Assembly (NCBI GenBank): GCA_029531795.1
Contig: JAPEIS010000004.1
Location: 248,001-312,000, forward strand
Direction of reading: 5' to 3'
Source of the DNA: Sclerotinia nivalis
Lineage: Eukaryota > Ascomycota > Leotiomycetes > Helotiales > Sclerotiniaceae
Length of the DNA stretch: 64,000 nt
Numbering within the stretch: position 1 is the stretch's first letter; each line of letters opens with the position of its first letter. Below the pieces are notes generated by a model. It had not been told where the DNA came from. It worked only from the letters and a program-made list of their open reading frames with translations, and made no database searches. This document shows positions 41,908 to 54,241 of the stretch, piece after piece. Position numbers and translations under genes: made by a program.

Positions 41908-44900
41908 TCAAGTTTGAATAGTTCCTGCGCTACCACCAGTTTGACGCTTGACTTGCTCACGAGCCCATCGTGCGGTATCGATGGTTCTAGTTTGGAATTC
42001 TCTGTTCGACTTGGTCTCCTTGATCATCGACATGACCCAATCAGCACGGTAATATGAGGAATACTCTCCGTTAGGGAAAGCATCAGCAAGATCACTAGGA
42101 CGGTTAGTATACATGAGAGAAGAAGGCATATAGTGATGAGCACATACCCAATGACGCCCATAGCTGATCTCATAAGAGCATCACTCCGGTGTTGATCGAC
42201 CCAGATGGTGTTAAGAAGGCCAAAGATTGATTCAACGTAAGGGCGTAGCAGGTCATCTGCATTATATTAGTGCCATCATTTCACGACATCGATCTAATGA
42301 CTTACTCTTGTTATCCATCTTCATGGCACCAATGATACCACCCCAAGCGTCCATTATGCCTTCCCTCAGAGAGATGACATAATCAAACATCTCATAGGAT
42401 CCATCGGGACTAGCTTGAACACCAGCTGCTTGTTGAAGAACTTGAGCGACGACGGACAAGTATGTCTCAAAGTGGCCACCAATAGCACCTGCGATATCTC
42501 CGAAACATTGAAGAATGGCAGGCTTGAATTGGTTGGCAAGTGCTGTGCTCTGTTGATTTGTTAGATTTGACATTACTTTGACGGGGTTGGGGCATGGTGG
42601 TATTCTCCAATCCATGAAAGGCAGGATTAATATTTTTAGAAAACATACCCTCAAATTGTTCAATAAATAGTTCATAAATGCGTCACAATATGGTTGGCAT
42701 GGTGGGCCCATTGAGCGGGTAATATCACTGACGAGACCAATGGCCATGGAGCACAAACTTGGCTCTTCCTGATTACCAAGAGCATTGTAAAGGAATGGGG
42801 CGAAAGCCTCCATGTAGTTCGCGAAACCTTCCTCGAGAGCATTCGCTAGACTGCTGACAGTGGCGAAGACTGCATCAGGAACGCTCGATTTAGGTCCACA
42901 AGCGCTGAGAATTTGAAGTAAGATGGTCATAATTCGGTCAGCTTGAGGAGTAACCTCTTTCTCAAGACGTTGAATAATAGCCAACAATACAGTGGACAAG
43001 CTGACTTGGATCTCCTCAAGAGTGATTCTGTCTTCCACGCTGACAACTTGAGACTGAAGAGGAAGAGTACTTTCTAGTCTCTTGATTATAACCCCAGAGA
43101 GTTCACCGACAGATGGAAGACTGTCATTGGCAGCATTCATAACGAAGGTGTTGAGAACTTCATATGCGGCGGTTCTTAATGCGTTATCAGCGTCGGGTCT
43201 CTCGGTAACTTGAAGAAGTCTCGAGATGCTCTCGTTGAAGTGGGGCGAGATAGGGTTTTCCTGGCATCCAATATCTCCAGAGAAGCGCTCAGCAAGGTTC
43301 ATCAAAGCCCAACAGCATGAACCTGCCATCTTAGGACTGCTGATAAGACCTTCGAACAAGGATGCGATCAACTTTGGCAAGTGAGTAGCTGGGTCGATAG
43401 CCTCTGAGCAAGCTTCAGTAATACGACCAAGAGCATAGGCTGCCGAATCCTTAACATGAATGGATTTATCATCCATCATGCTAATAATAACAGGAAGTGC
43501 TTGTTTGACGATTGGCTCAAGTGTTTTCTCGTCCGGTCCTTCCATAATGGCGCCGAAAGCGGAGACAGCAGCATCACGATCATGCCAATCCTCCCCACGA
43601 AGCTTTTGCTCAACGAAGCTCAAAACAGGTTGGATAATTAAACCACCAACTGCTTGTGAGTAAAGTTGTAAGCATTGGTATGCGGCACGAGAGATGTTGT
43701 ATTCATCATCAGCAGCATCTTCATCCTGCTTTGTCAAAAGCATCAAAAGAACGGGCACAACCTCATTAGTTGCAACCTTGCTGAAATTGTAGAATGGTCG
43801 CATCAAGGAAACTTCTTCAACCTGTTGTATTGTCAGTGAAACTCCTTTTAGGGGATCTGAGGCGTTAAAATCTTACCTGGGCATTGTCATCCTCAATGGC
43901 GATCTCCTCCTCACAGACCGTGCTCCAGAATTCAACGGCCAGCTTGGCTACATCTTCCTCTTCGCTCTTCATTCCCATAATTGTAAGTCCGAAGAGGGCC
44001 TTCTCCATATAAAAGCGCATCAAGTCATAATACAACGACATGATTCTGTTGAGACATCCAAAAGCACCCTGTTGTATCCTTGAATCGGTAGCTTGTGTGG
44101 CCTCGCAGATAACCTGCATGATATAATTCCGCTCTCCCTCATTCTTGAAGTTGCTATCCACAAACTCCAACGAGTTGCCAAGAGCATCGATAGCTGCTAG
44201 TCGTACTTCCAAATTTGGTTCTTCCTTTCGGGCACCTTGGACGACTGCTGTCAAGATGGCATTAGAATGTTGTACAAGGCTCTGTCTCAATTCCGCATCC
44301 TGAGTCTCGCAAATAAATCCCAGAGTAGTCAAGGAAGCCTGCTTGAGATGATCGGTACCCTCTCCCACATTTCGCACCAAAGCGGGCATAAGTTCTGGCC
44401 ATTGATCCCTAGGCAGTTCGATGGTTGCTATCGAGGATATAACTTGCGCGGCTGTTTGACCGGCTTGATTATTGTTTGAGGATAAAGCTTGAAGAGTTAG
44501 GTCCTTCACACGCTTCCTAGTCTCTGGTTCGACCTGTAGCCATTTATCTTGTAACTCGCGTTGCAGAGCATATTCGCGGGCTGTGAAGGCGTTTTTGAGG
44601 GCGATACCAGCAGCAGCTCGAACGGAACCTTGTGCTTCTTCATTTGCTAACTGTTCTACGAGCGTGACGAGATATCCTGACTATATTGAAGGAAGGAAAT
44701 GTCAGTAAAGAAGGTCATGGAAACTCATCGATAGTGCGGTCAAGGCTGTGTGGGGGAACTCACAAAGTTGGCTTCAGCAGCTTGGGTGAGCTGTTGTTCA
44801 GCAGCAATACGGGTAGCATTGTCTATTGATAGTTAATATAATGAAATTTAAGGGTCTGTTCACCTTTGAGACAAATGTGGTGAATGGAGGGGAAGTACCG

Positions 44901-44942
44901 ACCTGCCGCCAAGGAATTGAGCAAGACAGAACCAACGTCCAT
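41908..44942 (-). CDS. KAP95: Importin subunit beta-1 (karyopherin Kap95)
   Basis: Seven exons (44903-44942, 44764-44822, 43877-44680, 42649-43821, 42306-42549, 42148-42256, 41908-42094) keep phase throughout and give 871 residues; yeast Kap95 has 861. The start MDVGSVLLNSLAAD leads into NATRIAAEQQLTQAAEANFS and the importin-beta N-terminal Ran-binding region (about 20-100). The rest is a HEAT-repeat solenoid with clear family phrases: LRQSLVQHSNAILTAVVQG, DSRIQQGAFGCLNRIMSLYY, CCWALMNLAERF, RADWVMSMIKETKSNREFQT. An acidic loop EFWSTVCEEEIAIEDDNAQ closes exon 3. The protein carries importin-alpha/NLS cargo through the nuclear pore and is released by Ran-GTP. The intron at 42550-42648 stays open in frame, so retained-intron transcripts would not be cut short there. 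Confidence 0.95.
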
Positions 44943-45862
44943 CTTTGCAATTTCCCAAGAGTATAAAGGTGTTTTTTAAATATTTGTATTATTGTGAAAG
45001 AGTTATTCCTATCTCTTCACAGTATAGCTGTTTTCTTGATGTGCGACAAGGTGGTTGAAGAAATCCAACTGGGGGTTTTGTTGATCGCAGGTGGAATTTG
45101 CGGTTGTTGAAGAAAGCGATGTTGACTTTGGGTGTGGTATTGACAAGGCCGATTTCTTTGCTAGGTAGAAAGAGTAGCTAGACTACAGAACTGTAGTCAC
45201 TGGTAGTCTCTAGTAAAGGAAGAAAGATTATTATTTTCTAAAGATCTTGATAATCTCTCTTGATCTTGTGGAATTATTGAGTAAATGAATGTAAAGAATC
45301 AACAGTTCTTGTCAATAGAGAGAATTTTTAAAAGTCTCTGGATTGTTTAGAATTTGATGTCCAAAGTCAAGAAGTCTAAATTTCCTCCTTGATCATTAAA
45401 TGGAGCGGTGTCCCCGCTACGGCTACTTATTATTGGTTCGCTTAAGTCTATTATCAGCATTTCACGTGATCTGGTAAATCTCACATGGAAATCTCCGTAT
45501 ATGTGGATAAGACAATCAAAGTCAATCAATACATTCACTAGATAATATTTTTTTTATTTGCTCACAAGACCCTTTGAGAAATACCTAGATATATACTTGC
45601 TATACCTAGGTATAGATATTTATATAATATATTATTTTGAATAAAAAGAAAACGCTTTTCTTTAACTAGGTATCTTTTGATGATTATGATTTTTACAATT
45701 TCTTTATAATTTCAAATGCACTTTTTGATCGCTTTTCCATATATCCTTTTCATCAATGCCAATCAAACCTCATCCCTGAAAAGGTGCGCTAAAAAGCTAC
45801 CCCTCATTTTTGCTACGAAAGCAGCCTTATGATAAGTAGAACAACGAAAAAAGAAAACCAAT
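44943..45862. other. KAP95 promoter and LEU4 3' region
   Basis: KAP95 and LEU4 are transcribed in the same direction, so this 920-bp stretch holds the LEU4 terminator and the KAP95 promoter. The part 45540-45720 is AT-rich with tandem-like ATACCTAGGTATA phrases (45585-45615). A small imperfect palindrome (GACTACAGAACTGTAGTC) lies at 45180-45197. No gene seen. Confidence 0.5.
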
Positions 45863-47915
45863 TTATGCATCATTAACTTTTGCCTCCAAAACACTCACCG
45901 CATCCGGTCCACTCTTTGGTGCTGCAGTGGGGTTGGGAATTGCAAGACTGGCGTTTTCTTTTGCCGAGTTGTCAAGCTCGAGGTCACGGCTGGTGCTGAT
46001 ACCATGCTTACCCTTGAAGAGTAATGGTGTTGAGGGTCTGCTTGCCATGAACTGTAATTTCGTTAGATATTTTCAAATGAAAGATTGGTATTAATAGACG
46101 ACTTACGTTTGAAGCTGCACTCAAAAGAGCAACCAAAGAGGATTGAACCACATCCTCATGAATTCCAACACCCCATACCTTCTCCTTAGAACCTGAAGCT
46201 GTACATTCAATATAAGATGCAGCTTTGACATTTGTTCCAGCACCAACTGCATGCTCCTTATAATCTGCCACCTCAAGATCAATACCTAAGCTCTTCAACG
46301 CATTTGCCAAACTAGAAATCGGTCCATTTCCTAATCCCTTCAGTTCATGTTCTTTTCCATCGATCGAAATGACACCTTCGAATCGACGCTTCAAGTTCGT
46401 CGTATCTTGTGTCTTACCTGGAGCGGGAGGCACAGGCGAGGCACTTCTATCGGTACTGATAGAGTAATCAACAAGGCTGAATCTTGGATTGTGCTTGAGG
46501 TAGTAGGTTTGCTCGAATAAATCTTGGATTTCGCGCGAAAGAAGTTCGCGGCTGAGTTCATCAGCACGCTTCTGAACCACTTTGCTGAAAGCAACTTGTA
46601 ATCCCCTTGGAAGATCAAGCTCAAGATTTCTTAAGATAATCCATGCGGCTCCACCCTTGCCACTCTGTGAGTTAACACGAATGACAGCTTCGTAAGTACG
46701 ACCGATATCTTGAGGATCGAGAGGAAGATATGGCACTTCCCAGCGATTCTCGTCTCCGTGGCCTCCCTTCTTTCGAAGTTGAAACCCCTTTTTAATTGCA
46801 TCCTGGTGAGAACCGCTGAATGCACATACGACCAATGAGCCCCCGTAAGGTGCTCTTGGGTGAACTGGAATCTTGTTGCTGATTTCAACAACATCTATCA
46901 CTCGTTCGAGATCCGAGAAATCAATCTTAGGGTTAATTCCTTGAGTGTAAAGATTCAAGGCCAAAGTAACCAAATCCACATTTCCTGTTCTCTCTCCGTT
47001 TCCAAATAAACATCCCTCGACTCTGTCCGCACCAGCCATCTGTGCCAACTCCGCAGCTGCGACGGCACAACCTCGATCATTATGTGGATGTAAGCTGACG
47101 CAAATCTTTTCTCTCTCTGTGATATTCCTGCAGAAGTATTCGATCTGGTCGGCATAAACATTAGGAGTTGACATTTCGACTGTAGCAGGGAGGTTGAAAA
47201 TGATTGGGTTCTCTTCGGTAGGACCCCACGCCTCCTTGACTGCTTCGCACACCTTAATCACGTATTCCGGTCTGCTGTCCGAGAAGGTTTCAGGACTGAA
47301 CTCGAAAGCCCACTCTGTACCGGCGTGTTCGGGATCATCCTTTGTAATAGATCGAGCATACTTCGCACACCTAACTGCCAATGCCAAACCCTCTTCCTCA
47401 TTCAAACCAAACACAATTCTCTGGAAGCACTCGCTAGTAGCAAGGTAGATATGTAAGATGGCCTTCTTGGCACCCTTGAGGGAATCAACAGTTCGCTTCA
47501 TGAATTCTTCACGACATGGTGAGAGAACTTGGAGCCAGACATCATCCGGTACGGCACCAGGAGTTTCAACAAGGCGTCTGGTGAAATCGAAATCTGTTTG
47601 CGAAGCAGAAGGGAATGAGACTTCAATCTCCTTGTAACCAAGCTCCACCAACATCTTAAAGTACTTCCACTTTTGTTCACCATCCATAGGGTCGACTAAG
47701 CTTTGGTTGCCATCTCGTAAATCTGTGCTAAGCCATCTTGGAGGTTTGTCGAGAGTTTTTGATGGCCATTGTCTATCAGGCAATTCAATAGGAGGAAATC
47801 GCTTGTATTTCGTCGAGGGATCTTGAAGCCTATGATCAATTCGAAATTAGCATTTACATTTCAGAATTTAAGAAGTTCACTTTGACTCGTCCGTATTAAT
47901 AACTTACATGGGCAT
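45863..47915 (-). CDS. LEU4: 2-isopropylmalate synthase (alpha-isopropylmalate synthase)
   Basis: Exons 47908-47915, 46107-47829 and 45863-46051 encode 639 residues. The first exon is just eight bases (ATG CCC AT); the 78-bp intron restores the second Met in MPMLQDPSTKYKRFPP. The HMGL-like TIM barrel (about residues 35-330) carries the substrate/metal motif STDLRDGNQSL (Asp39, Arg41, Asp42) and the metal-binding HPHNDRG with His250 and His252. GGSLVVCAFSGSHQDAIKKG follows. The LeuA regulatory domain (about 440-580, SYIECTASGSKEKVWGVGIH) is where leucine feedback acts. The enzyme condenses acetyl-CoA with 2-oxoisovalerate, the first committed step of leucine synthesis. There is no clear mitochondrial presequence, as in other filamentous fungal homologues. 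The last exon adds a 60-residue Ala/Ser/Pro-rich tail beginning FMASRPSTPLL. Confidence 0.95.
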
Positions 47916-48935
47916 TTTGACGAAATCGCGGGGTTGCGTTGATGGGATAGATAATCTTATGGTTTTGCTTTTAAGAATTTCCGCTTTGTAATTGATGGTT
48001 GTTTGTTCTTGTATTGTAGAGCAATTTGAGAAGCAATTGAAATAATTCTATGTGAAGAATGAATCAGATGAAATAAATGGGATTTTATAGTATTTGTAGA
48101 TCAGAAGATATTGAGTCACAATCAGAGAATATCAAGACCAGTTCAACAGGGAATGAATGACTCTATTCCAATAAATTTTATTAACCCGATTGTGGGGCGA
48201 GGGGAAATTCTGAAATTTGACCAATTAAATCCATGCCCGGAAGTGGACCTTGAATTAACCCGTTCTCTTTGTAGCCTCCTCCCTCCTCAGTCTTTGATTC
48301 GATATAAACATGCTCTCCATATTAAATGAGAATCAATATAAATATCTACATCAAAATAGACAATGAATAAGCCAAGTCTTTAGTGCAATGTGATACAATA
48401 TGTTGTTAACATAACGGTTATTTTTTTATTAGGTATCGCATTACAAGCATCACAACATACACAAACATCACAACATGCAAATCACTGATTGAGGTAATAT
48501 CACACAAAACTATAAATAATTCTAATAATTCAATTACAACAAAGACACCTAACTATAGACAAACGACTATCCTATCCGCGGTAGTCCAATCCCTAAATAC
48601 AATCCTGGATAGACATCCTAACTCCCCGCTAGAAGCGAATCTAGTCTTCCATCTCTCCTATTCTAACTCTTCAAGAGTTCTTTCTCTCGTGTAATCATGA
48701 TATGATTTATATACAACTGCAGCGTTGTGGTCTGGTCTGGTCCGGTAGTATAATACAAAGCTCCCTATCCATAAAAAAATGTTATGTTTGAGAATCGAAG
48801 AAGAAATTATCAATGACCATCCAGCTGTTCTGCACTACTTGACTTGGGTTCTATGATCCTTCCTTCGGATTGCTTCTGCTTGGTGTTTGAAAATGTATGT
48901 GGGAATGTGCCTCAAAGACGAATGCATTCTTTACG
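47916..48935. other. LEU4 promoter and ferric-reductase 3' region
   Basis: About 1 kb upstream of LEU4 and downstream of the ferric reductase gene. There is a CCGG-containing phrase (gcccggaagtgg) near 48235, but not the full everted CCGGNNCCGG site expected for a Leu3-type regulator. Poly-T occurs at 48421-48428. No gene seen. Confidence 0.45.
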
Positions 48936-50792
48936 TTACCAAGTAAAACTCTCCTCGATGAAATCCACAACCCCGTGTTCTTGGACTTCTCTCACTGCTT
49001 CTCGTATGCTGTCTTGTAAGGCTCCTGGCCCACAAACGGTAACGCACATGGCGCCCACTTGTTCCCTAACTTCAGCCTGTAGCAATAAATTGATGTTCGG
49101 TCTACCAGGTAACATTTGCACCGTCGCACTTGGAGAATGAATCTCCTTTGGATTCTTAGGTTTCGTAACAAACAACTTGATGGTAAGAATGTCGCGACGT
49201 CCTTGCATGCGCAGGATTTCGTCCATCCACGGTCGTACCCACTCAAGATGTTCGACGTCACGGATGATCCAGACGAGGAGGACCTTCTTGGTGGCGATGG
49301 TACCGTCGTTGAAGCCTTGGATAAGGTGTTGAACATAGGGGATCTGATGGGTGATTCCGGAGGAGCCAGCGAAGAGGACTGCATGACCGTAGGAATCGAG
49401 AGAGTGATGTCCAGCATATGGCCCTTCGAATGCAGCTTTCAGTGTCAGAGCACGTGGACTGGCAACTTTAGCTGCATCGAAAAGACGACGAGTCAAACCA
49501 GTCTGCGCATGGATTACGAAACTGATATCGGTCGTTTGTCCTTCTCGAACGAGTTTCTTCTCGTCAAGTGGGAGTTCCGAAGTGAACATTGGGCGATGAG
49601 CGACCCAAGCGATTGAGAAAGGATGCGACTCCCAGAAATTTAGCTTGGCAAAACGAAGATAGGCGTGAGAGCCGGGCTTGACGTCGAGTTTCTTGGGTAG
49701 GTGCATGGTAACACGACAGGCATCTCCGGGCATGGCTTCGATGGATGCGGTGGTCCAGCCCTTGGTACTGTAGTTGCACCAGATAAGACGAGCCATTCTG
49801 CACACGCGATCAGCGACCCACAGAAAGGCGACGGCGCGGATGTAAGGTTTTTGGGGAAGATCTGGAATGTCACAATGAATCCAAACACCGGCGATGGCGA
49901 CGGCCGCGAAGATAATATGAAGATTGAGGAAGGTTTCGTAAAAAGCGTGGCGAATTGGCGATGGAGATGTGAGGAGAATAAAGACAAAAGCAATGGTACC
50001 CATCATTCCATAGGAGCAGAATGGGTCGTGCATAAGCTTTTCCCAGACCCCGGAGAAACCTGTATCCGCGTATTGGACGTATGCCCAACATGAGGTATGT
50101 ACAAGAGCCTCCAATACGACTATCCTTCCCATCCAACGATGCAATAAGTTGTAGGTATCGAAACTGATTTGAAGCCACCCAATGAGGGGATTGTTGCGTC
50201 CGGCAAGGATGACGAGTGCAATCATGTTACACACAGCGAGAACACCGGATCTTCCTCGAAGCTCAGCTACGATAGAATACTTGTTCTCTTTGCTGTAATC
50301 AAGAACCAAGGTGTAGGCAACGTTCATCGACAGGTAAAGGATCAGGAGTAGTGCATGCCATCTTGATGGAAGGGTTCCCATATTAACAGCCGACGACAAC
50401 TTAAACTCTCTGTTGTGACGTTTACTCCATAACGGGGCATATAACAAATGCTTCTTGACTTTCCACCAACTGGATCTGTTTTCCTGGAAATATCTTTGTT
50501 GATTTGCGTTGCTATTCATCCCTGTCATATGTCGTATGTGTGACTGCGCCCTATGCATGATCCTGAAGACAAGGATCATCAATGCCATTATTCCTAAGCA
50601 CCACCATAAAACATCTCGTAAAAGATCATTGACACCTTGGTTGACTCCATTCAAATCCGTGGCGTACATTCCTATAGTGTTGCTAGGTGTTGCAGCTGCT
50701 TCCGTTGTGGTTGCATGCTGTAAACTTGTGGTGGTGGTTGTTGCACTGGCTGCTTCGGCTGCGACCCTGCGCAAAAGATCGAGGGATTCCAT
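48936..50792 (-). CDS. Ferric-chelate reductase (FRE/NOX-type flavocytochrome b)
   Basis: A single exon of 618 codons starts MESLDLLRRVAAEA. Hydrophobic segments at about 63-82 (WWCLGIMALMILVFRI), 145-162, 190-205, 225-250, 275-295 and 308-325 form the ferric-reductase membrane domain. Haem-ligand His residues appear in TYNLLHRWMGRIVVLEALVH and in ETFLNLHIIFAAVAIAGVWI. The FAD-binding domain contains ESHPFSIAWV (HPFS motif). The NAD(P)H domain has AVLFAGSSGITHQIPYVQHL and CGPGALQDSIREAV, ending in the family-typical VDFIEESFTW. It should sit in the plasma membrane and reduce ferric iron or copper at the cell surface using cytosolic NADPH. The Thr/Ala-rich N-terminal 35 residues are low complexity and probably extracellular. 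Which metal or Fre paralogue is not decided. Confidence 0.92.
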   Translation of the reverse strand: MESLDLLRRVAAEAASATTTTTSLQHATTTEAAATPSNTIGMYATDLNGVNQGVNDLLRDVLWWCLGIMALMILVFRIMHRAQSHIRHMTGMNSNANQQRYFQENRSSWWKVKKHLLYAPLWSKRHNREFKLSSAVNMGTLPSRWHALLLILYLSMNVAYTLVLDYSKENKYSIVAELRGRSGVLAVCNMIALVILAGRNNPLIGWLQISFDTYNLLHRWMGRIVVLEALVHTSCWAYVQYADTGFSGVWEKLMHDPFCSYGMMGTIAFVFILLTSPSPIRHAFYETFLNLHIIFAAVAIAGVWIHCDIPDLPQKPYIRAVAFLWVADRVCRMARLIWCNYSTKGWTTASIEAMPGDACRVTMHLPKKLDVKPGSHAYLRFAKLNFWESHPFSIAWVAHRPMFTSELPLDEKKLVREGQTTDISFVIHAQTGLTRRLFDAAKVASPRALTLKAAFEGPYAGHHSLDSYGHAVLFAGSSGITHQIPYVQHLIQGFNDGTIATKKVLLVWIIRDVEHLEWVRPWMDEILRMQGRRDILTIKLFVTKPKNPKEIHSPSATVQMLPGRPNINLLLQAEVREQVGAMCVTVCGPGALQDSIREAVREVQEHGVVDFIEESFTW

Positions 50793-53700
50793 CTCGATAT
50801 AATTTAATTTTTTTGTATTGTTCGTATCTGAAACGAATGTATAATAAAAAAAAGAATAGTTTGGTTATTGTTTGAGATAATGTAGAAGTGCTTCTGTGTA
50901 AATCTATTTAGAAACTGTTGGTTCGTAAATAATTCGGTTTGGTATATGGTCGTTGGGTCTATGGGATTCGAAATTCGAATTTTGTCCATCAAGGGAAAGG
51001 TGCTTACTTACAATAAAACTTGAGGTCTATTGTCCGATTGTTCTAAGATTGATTTCTCTAATTGTGTTGCTTGGCGCTTGTTGGCGGTTTGTCTATTGTT
51101 CTCGATCTGTGAACAAAGTGATGTAGTTTTTAACAAGGGACATGCTGTGAAAGCTGTAAGGGTGATGGCGAGGGAGGGTGAGTTTCCTATGTTCTTGATA
51201 TAAAAGAATGATTCAAGAATAGAAATGATATATGATTGTCCAATGATGTTGCAATTGTTGTCCGAGTAATAATGAATGTGAATGGAGAAATGATTGAAAA
51301 ATCAGATATTAGTCTCCGGGACTTATGAAAGCAAAATCTCCAAAGAAATTTGAATGAAAGAGTGAATAAAAAATTGACTTTGTTCGAAAGATAAAGATCT
51401 CGAGGACCAAGACCAACGACAAAGAGATGGCGATAAAGAGTTGATGTATATTTTTGGTATGGCTAGTAAGGTACTTTCTCTGCGGGGATCCCTTTTCGAA
51501 TACTTTGTGGGTCTAGCTAGACAAATACCCGTAGACAGTAATTTTTTAATGGTGGATACGACACCAGTGGTTGAGCGCGAAAGTTATGAATCAGATATAT
51601 TATGATACTCCGTACCGGTAACTCGATATAAAAATTTATCCAAATAGGAAACGAAGGCCTGCTGGTAAATGATGTCGCTGCAGGGTTTATCGGCACATTT
51701 TTGTGAATAGCTTCGAACTTCGAAACGAAAGCCCTGCTCTCCGTCGTATTGCACAGTCCAGGAAATAAGAAAAGAACATTCATCCCCCCTTCGTCAGCGA
51801 AAGTGGTAATTCTGATGAAACAAAGTTTTTTAAAGTGGGTGAGGTGGTGAGCGACTAAGAGAGTTTGTTGATGAAGAGAAGATGAGTACGGTACGAAGAA
51901 ACAAAACGTTTTCATCAATCAATAGAAATGGTTGATTGATACACAAGAGAGAGAGGGAGAGACAGACAGTGCATATGATGACTGGGTAAGTCTTACTAGG
52001 TAGGTACATGGTACACGCATTACCAATTCGCTCTAATACCGTATCGTATCGATGATTGAATCTCCTCCCTCAAATTAGATTGAGTTGGATCATAACTCTC
52101 TGTGCCTGCATCCTGCTAAATTCCATTGATTAATCTCGTTCCTGAGTCCTGACGAGCCAAAGGGATTGAATGGGTAGGACTTGAGAAATGGTCACCCGCG
52201 TCCAATCCCTTGGCCATCACTTCTTGCAGCCGTCACACAGCATTTTTGTGAATGAGAGATAGCCGCAGTATATGCATATCATGCCAGGGTGAATCCATAA
52301 TTGACCTTGAAAATAGTCTTGGGCGTTTGGAATGGGACCGAATATGGGCTTGTCATTTAATGAAAATAATAAGCATTATCTTTCGTAGGTTAGTGGAGAT
52401 CATAAAATACTCGTATATGCAAATTTACAAGGGAAGGTAAAAAAGAAAAGAGAAAAGGTTTTCGTGCTTTGGATCTCCAATAAATTGTGGCTGATGATAA
52501 GAGACAACGAATCACCGAATCATTGGTGAATAGAAAAGGAGACCAAGGTAAGGAAAGGTAACACAACCGAGAGCAAACACCTGGATAACCCATTCCAATT
52601 GGTTTCAATGTTTCGAAACTCACTCAGGGGGTCTACTTCAGGGGTAAAAAGATGGATGGATAGAGTATGGACTCTAGAGATGAGATGATCAATTTTATCC
52701 CGATAGATCTTTGGAAACCTTAGTGAGTAGATTTACAAGCCTACCTAGTCTGAGAAGGGACGAATATGAGATTAAAAGGCCAAGTCAAAAACGCTTCAAG
52801 GGGAAGAGTTCAAAAGACGTTAAAGCTTGAAATACTCCGAGATAGATAACATCATTCATATGCCTTCGATGGGAAAGCGGCTGGTTATCAACGATCCATT
52901 ATGAATTCTATGTCTGTGAGTACCTTCGTCTAAATACATTACCGGTAGTCATTGAAGCTTCCACGAATTTAGAATCCGGTTCATAGTTGAGGCTGTTTTA
53001 GATACGCCATGAAATTTAATTAACACTCGGATGTCTTCAATTGTCATCGGATGTTAATACCATTTAAGTCGTCATGGTTGCCATCAATTGGAATTCAGTT
53101 CGGGCATGCACCAATCTGTCATCATAATCAAGAATTTCATGCGAGACCCAAGCCTTTCCAAGACCAGGATAGTGAACGAGGTTCAAATCGTTCCTTGCTG
53201 GCAATGGAGTACGGCAAGCATCCTTGGGTAAATCTATTTCATTCGAACCATTCGTTTCGATGTACAGCATCGTAATGAACTCTTGACCTTTCCTGTTCCA
53301 TGGGACTCCCAAGTAGACCATAATGTAGTCCATGCAACCCCCAGAAGACAATAACATAATCGATGGAACCTCCCAAGTAAAGGACATTACTGTACGTACC
53401 ATTGAGTACTCGAGTACTTCAATTCGACTGAACCTCCGGTAAACAGAACAGAAACCCTTGAGAGTAATTCAATTCAATATAACGCAAGTCCCTTCTCCAT
53501 ACCTTTACTCCATCCATATAGTCCGAGCAATGCGATGTAAAAGTACCACCAAGATACAAACCTTTCCAACCCACTCCAAATTCCGCAGCCGCCGACCGAA
53601 ATCCGAGCATCTCAAAGCAGAACACCAGGAAGCGCCAAGTCTACCAAACAGAAACGCCCTTTAGTTTCAAACCGCCAAAGTGGAAATGAAAGAATTCAAA

Positions 53701-54241
53701 AAATCTCATGAAATCTTACGACATCCGTGTACTACCTTGAGAATGTATGAAAAGAAGAGATGGACCCATTCTGTGAAAATATTAGATCCATATCTCAAGA
53801 TTATGGTAGAAAGTATAGGTTTGATTATCAGATCATGCCAAGTCGTAGATAGAGAATGGAGGAAGATTTGATAACCCTTTATGCCTGATCATACTCGAGA
53901 AGAGCTCAGGTCAGGAAAAGATGATGCACATGTGGGTGAAGCTTGATTTGGATGATCTTTTGAGTTTATTGAAATTGATCGTCCTGGTGTTGAACATCCC
54001 AATCCATTTTATACTTTAAAGTTGAGAGCTGAGATCAACCCTTCCCTTTTCATGAATGCTCCAGCCACTTGCACCAGCCTCAATCAAACGGGGGTCGGTC
54101 ACGGGTAAACATACATCCAATACAAGGCCACAAGGCGTTAATTCTTCCGATTTTCAGCGAACCTTAGAAAATTCCAAGCTCGTGAGGTCACAATTGTAAA
54201 TTATATCGTTCAGGCAATTGACTCTTCCTCCATCAGTCAAT
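50793..54241. other. Intergenic region, ferric-reductase promoter and unassigned frames
   Basis: The first kilobase is AT-rich leader/promoter DNA. A run of (ga)n lies at 51944-51970. Minus-strand frames at 51517-51918 and 52390-52623 lack protein character. The frames at 53064-53402 and 53419-53625 are described separately. No RNA gene or transposon ends are visible. Confidence 0.45.
53064..53402 (-). CDS. Hypothetical small protein
   Basis: An ATG-initiated frame of 112 codons contains MDYIMVYLGVPWNRKGQEF, IETNGSNEIDLPKDACRTPL and HYPGLGKAWVSHEILDYDDR, a composition normal for a folded protein. Another frame on the same strand directly upstream (53419-53625) contains EFGVGWKGLYLGGTFTSHC and could be an earlier exon, but no confident junction was found. 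No signal peptide and no known family. It could be a relic. Confidence 0.3.
   Translation of the reverse strand: MVRTVMSFTWEVPSIMLLSSGGCMDYIMVYLGVPWNRKGQEFITMLYIETNGSNEIDLPKDACRTPLPARNDLNLVHYPGLGKAWVSHEILDYDDRLVHARTEFQLMATMTT

Noticed and set aside
48225..48245. Possible Leu3-type site upstream of LEU4
   Set aside because: Only one CCGG half is present; the second half of the CCGGNNCCGG palindrome is missing.
51517..51918. 133-codon minus-strand frame
   Set aside because: No protein-like segments; lies in the upstream region of the ferric reductase gene.
53170..53200. GGTTCAAATC phrase resembling a tRNA T-loop, with a 5-bp stem
   Set aside because: No matching anticodon arm, D arm or acceptor stem at the right distance, and the loop length is wrong.
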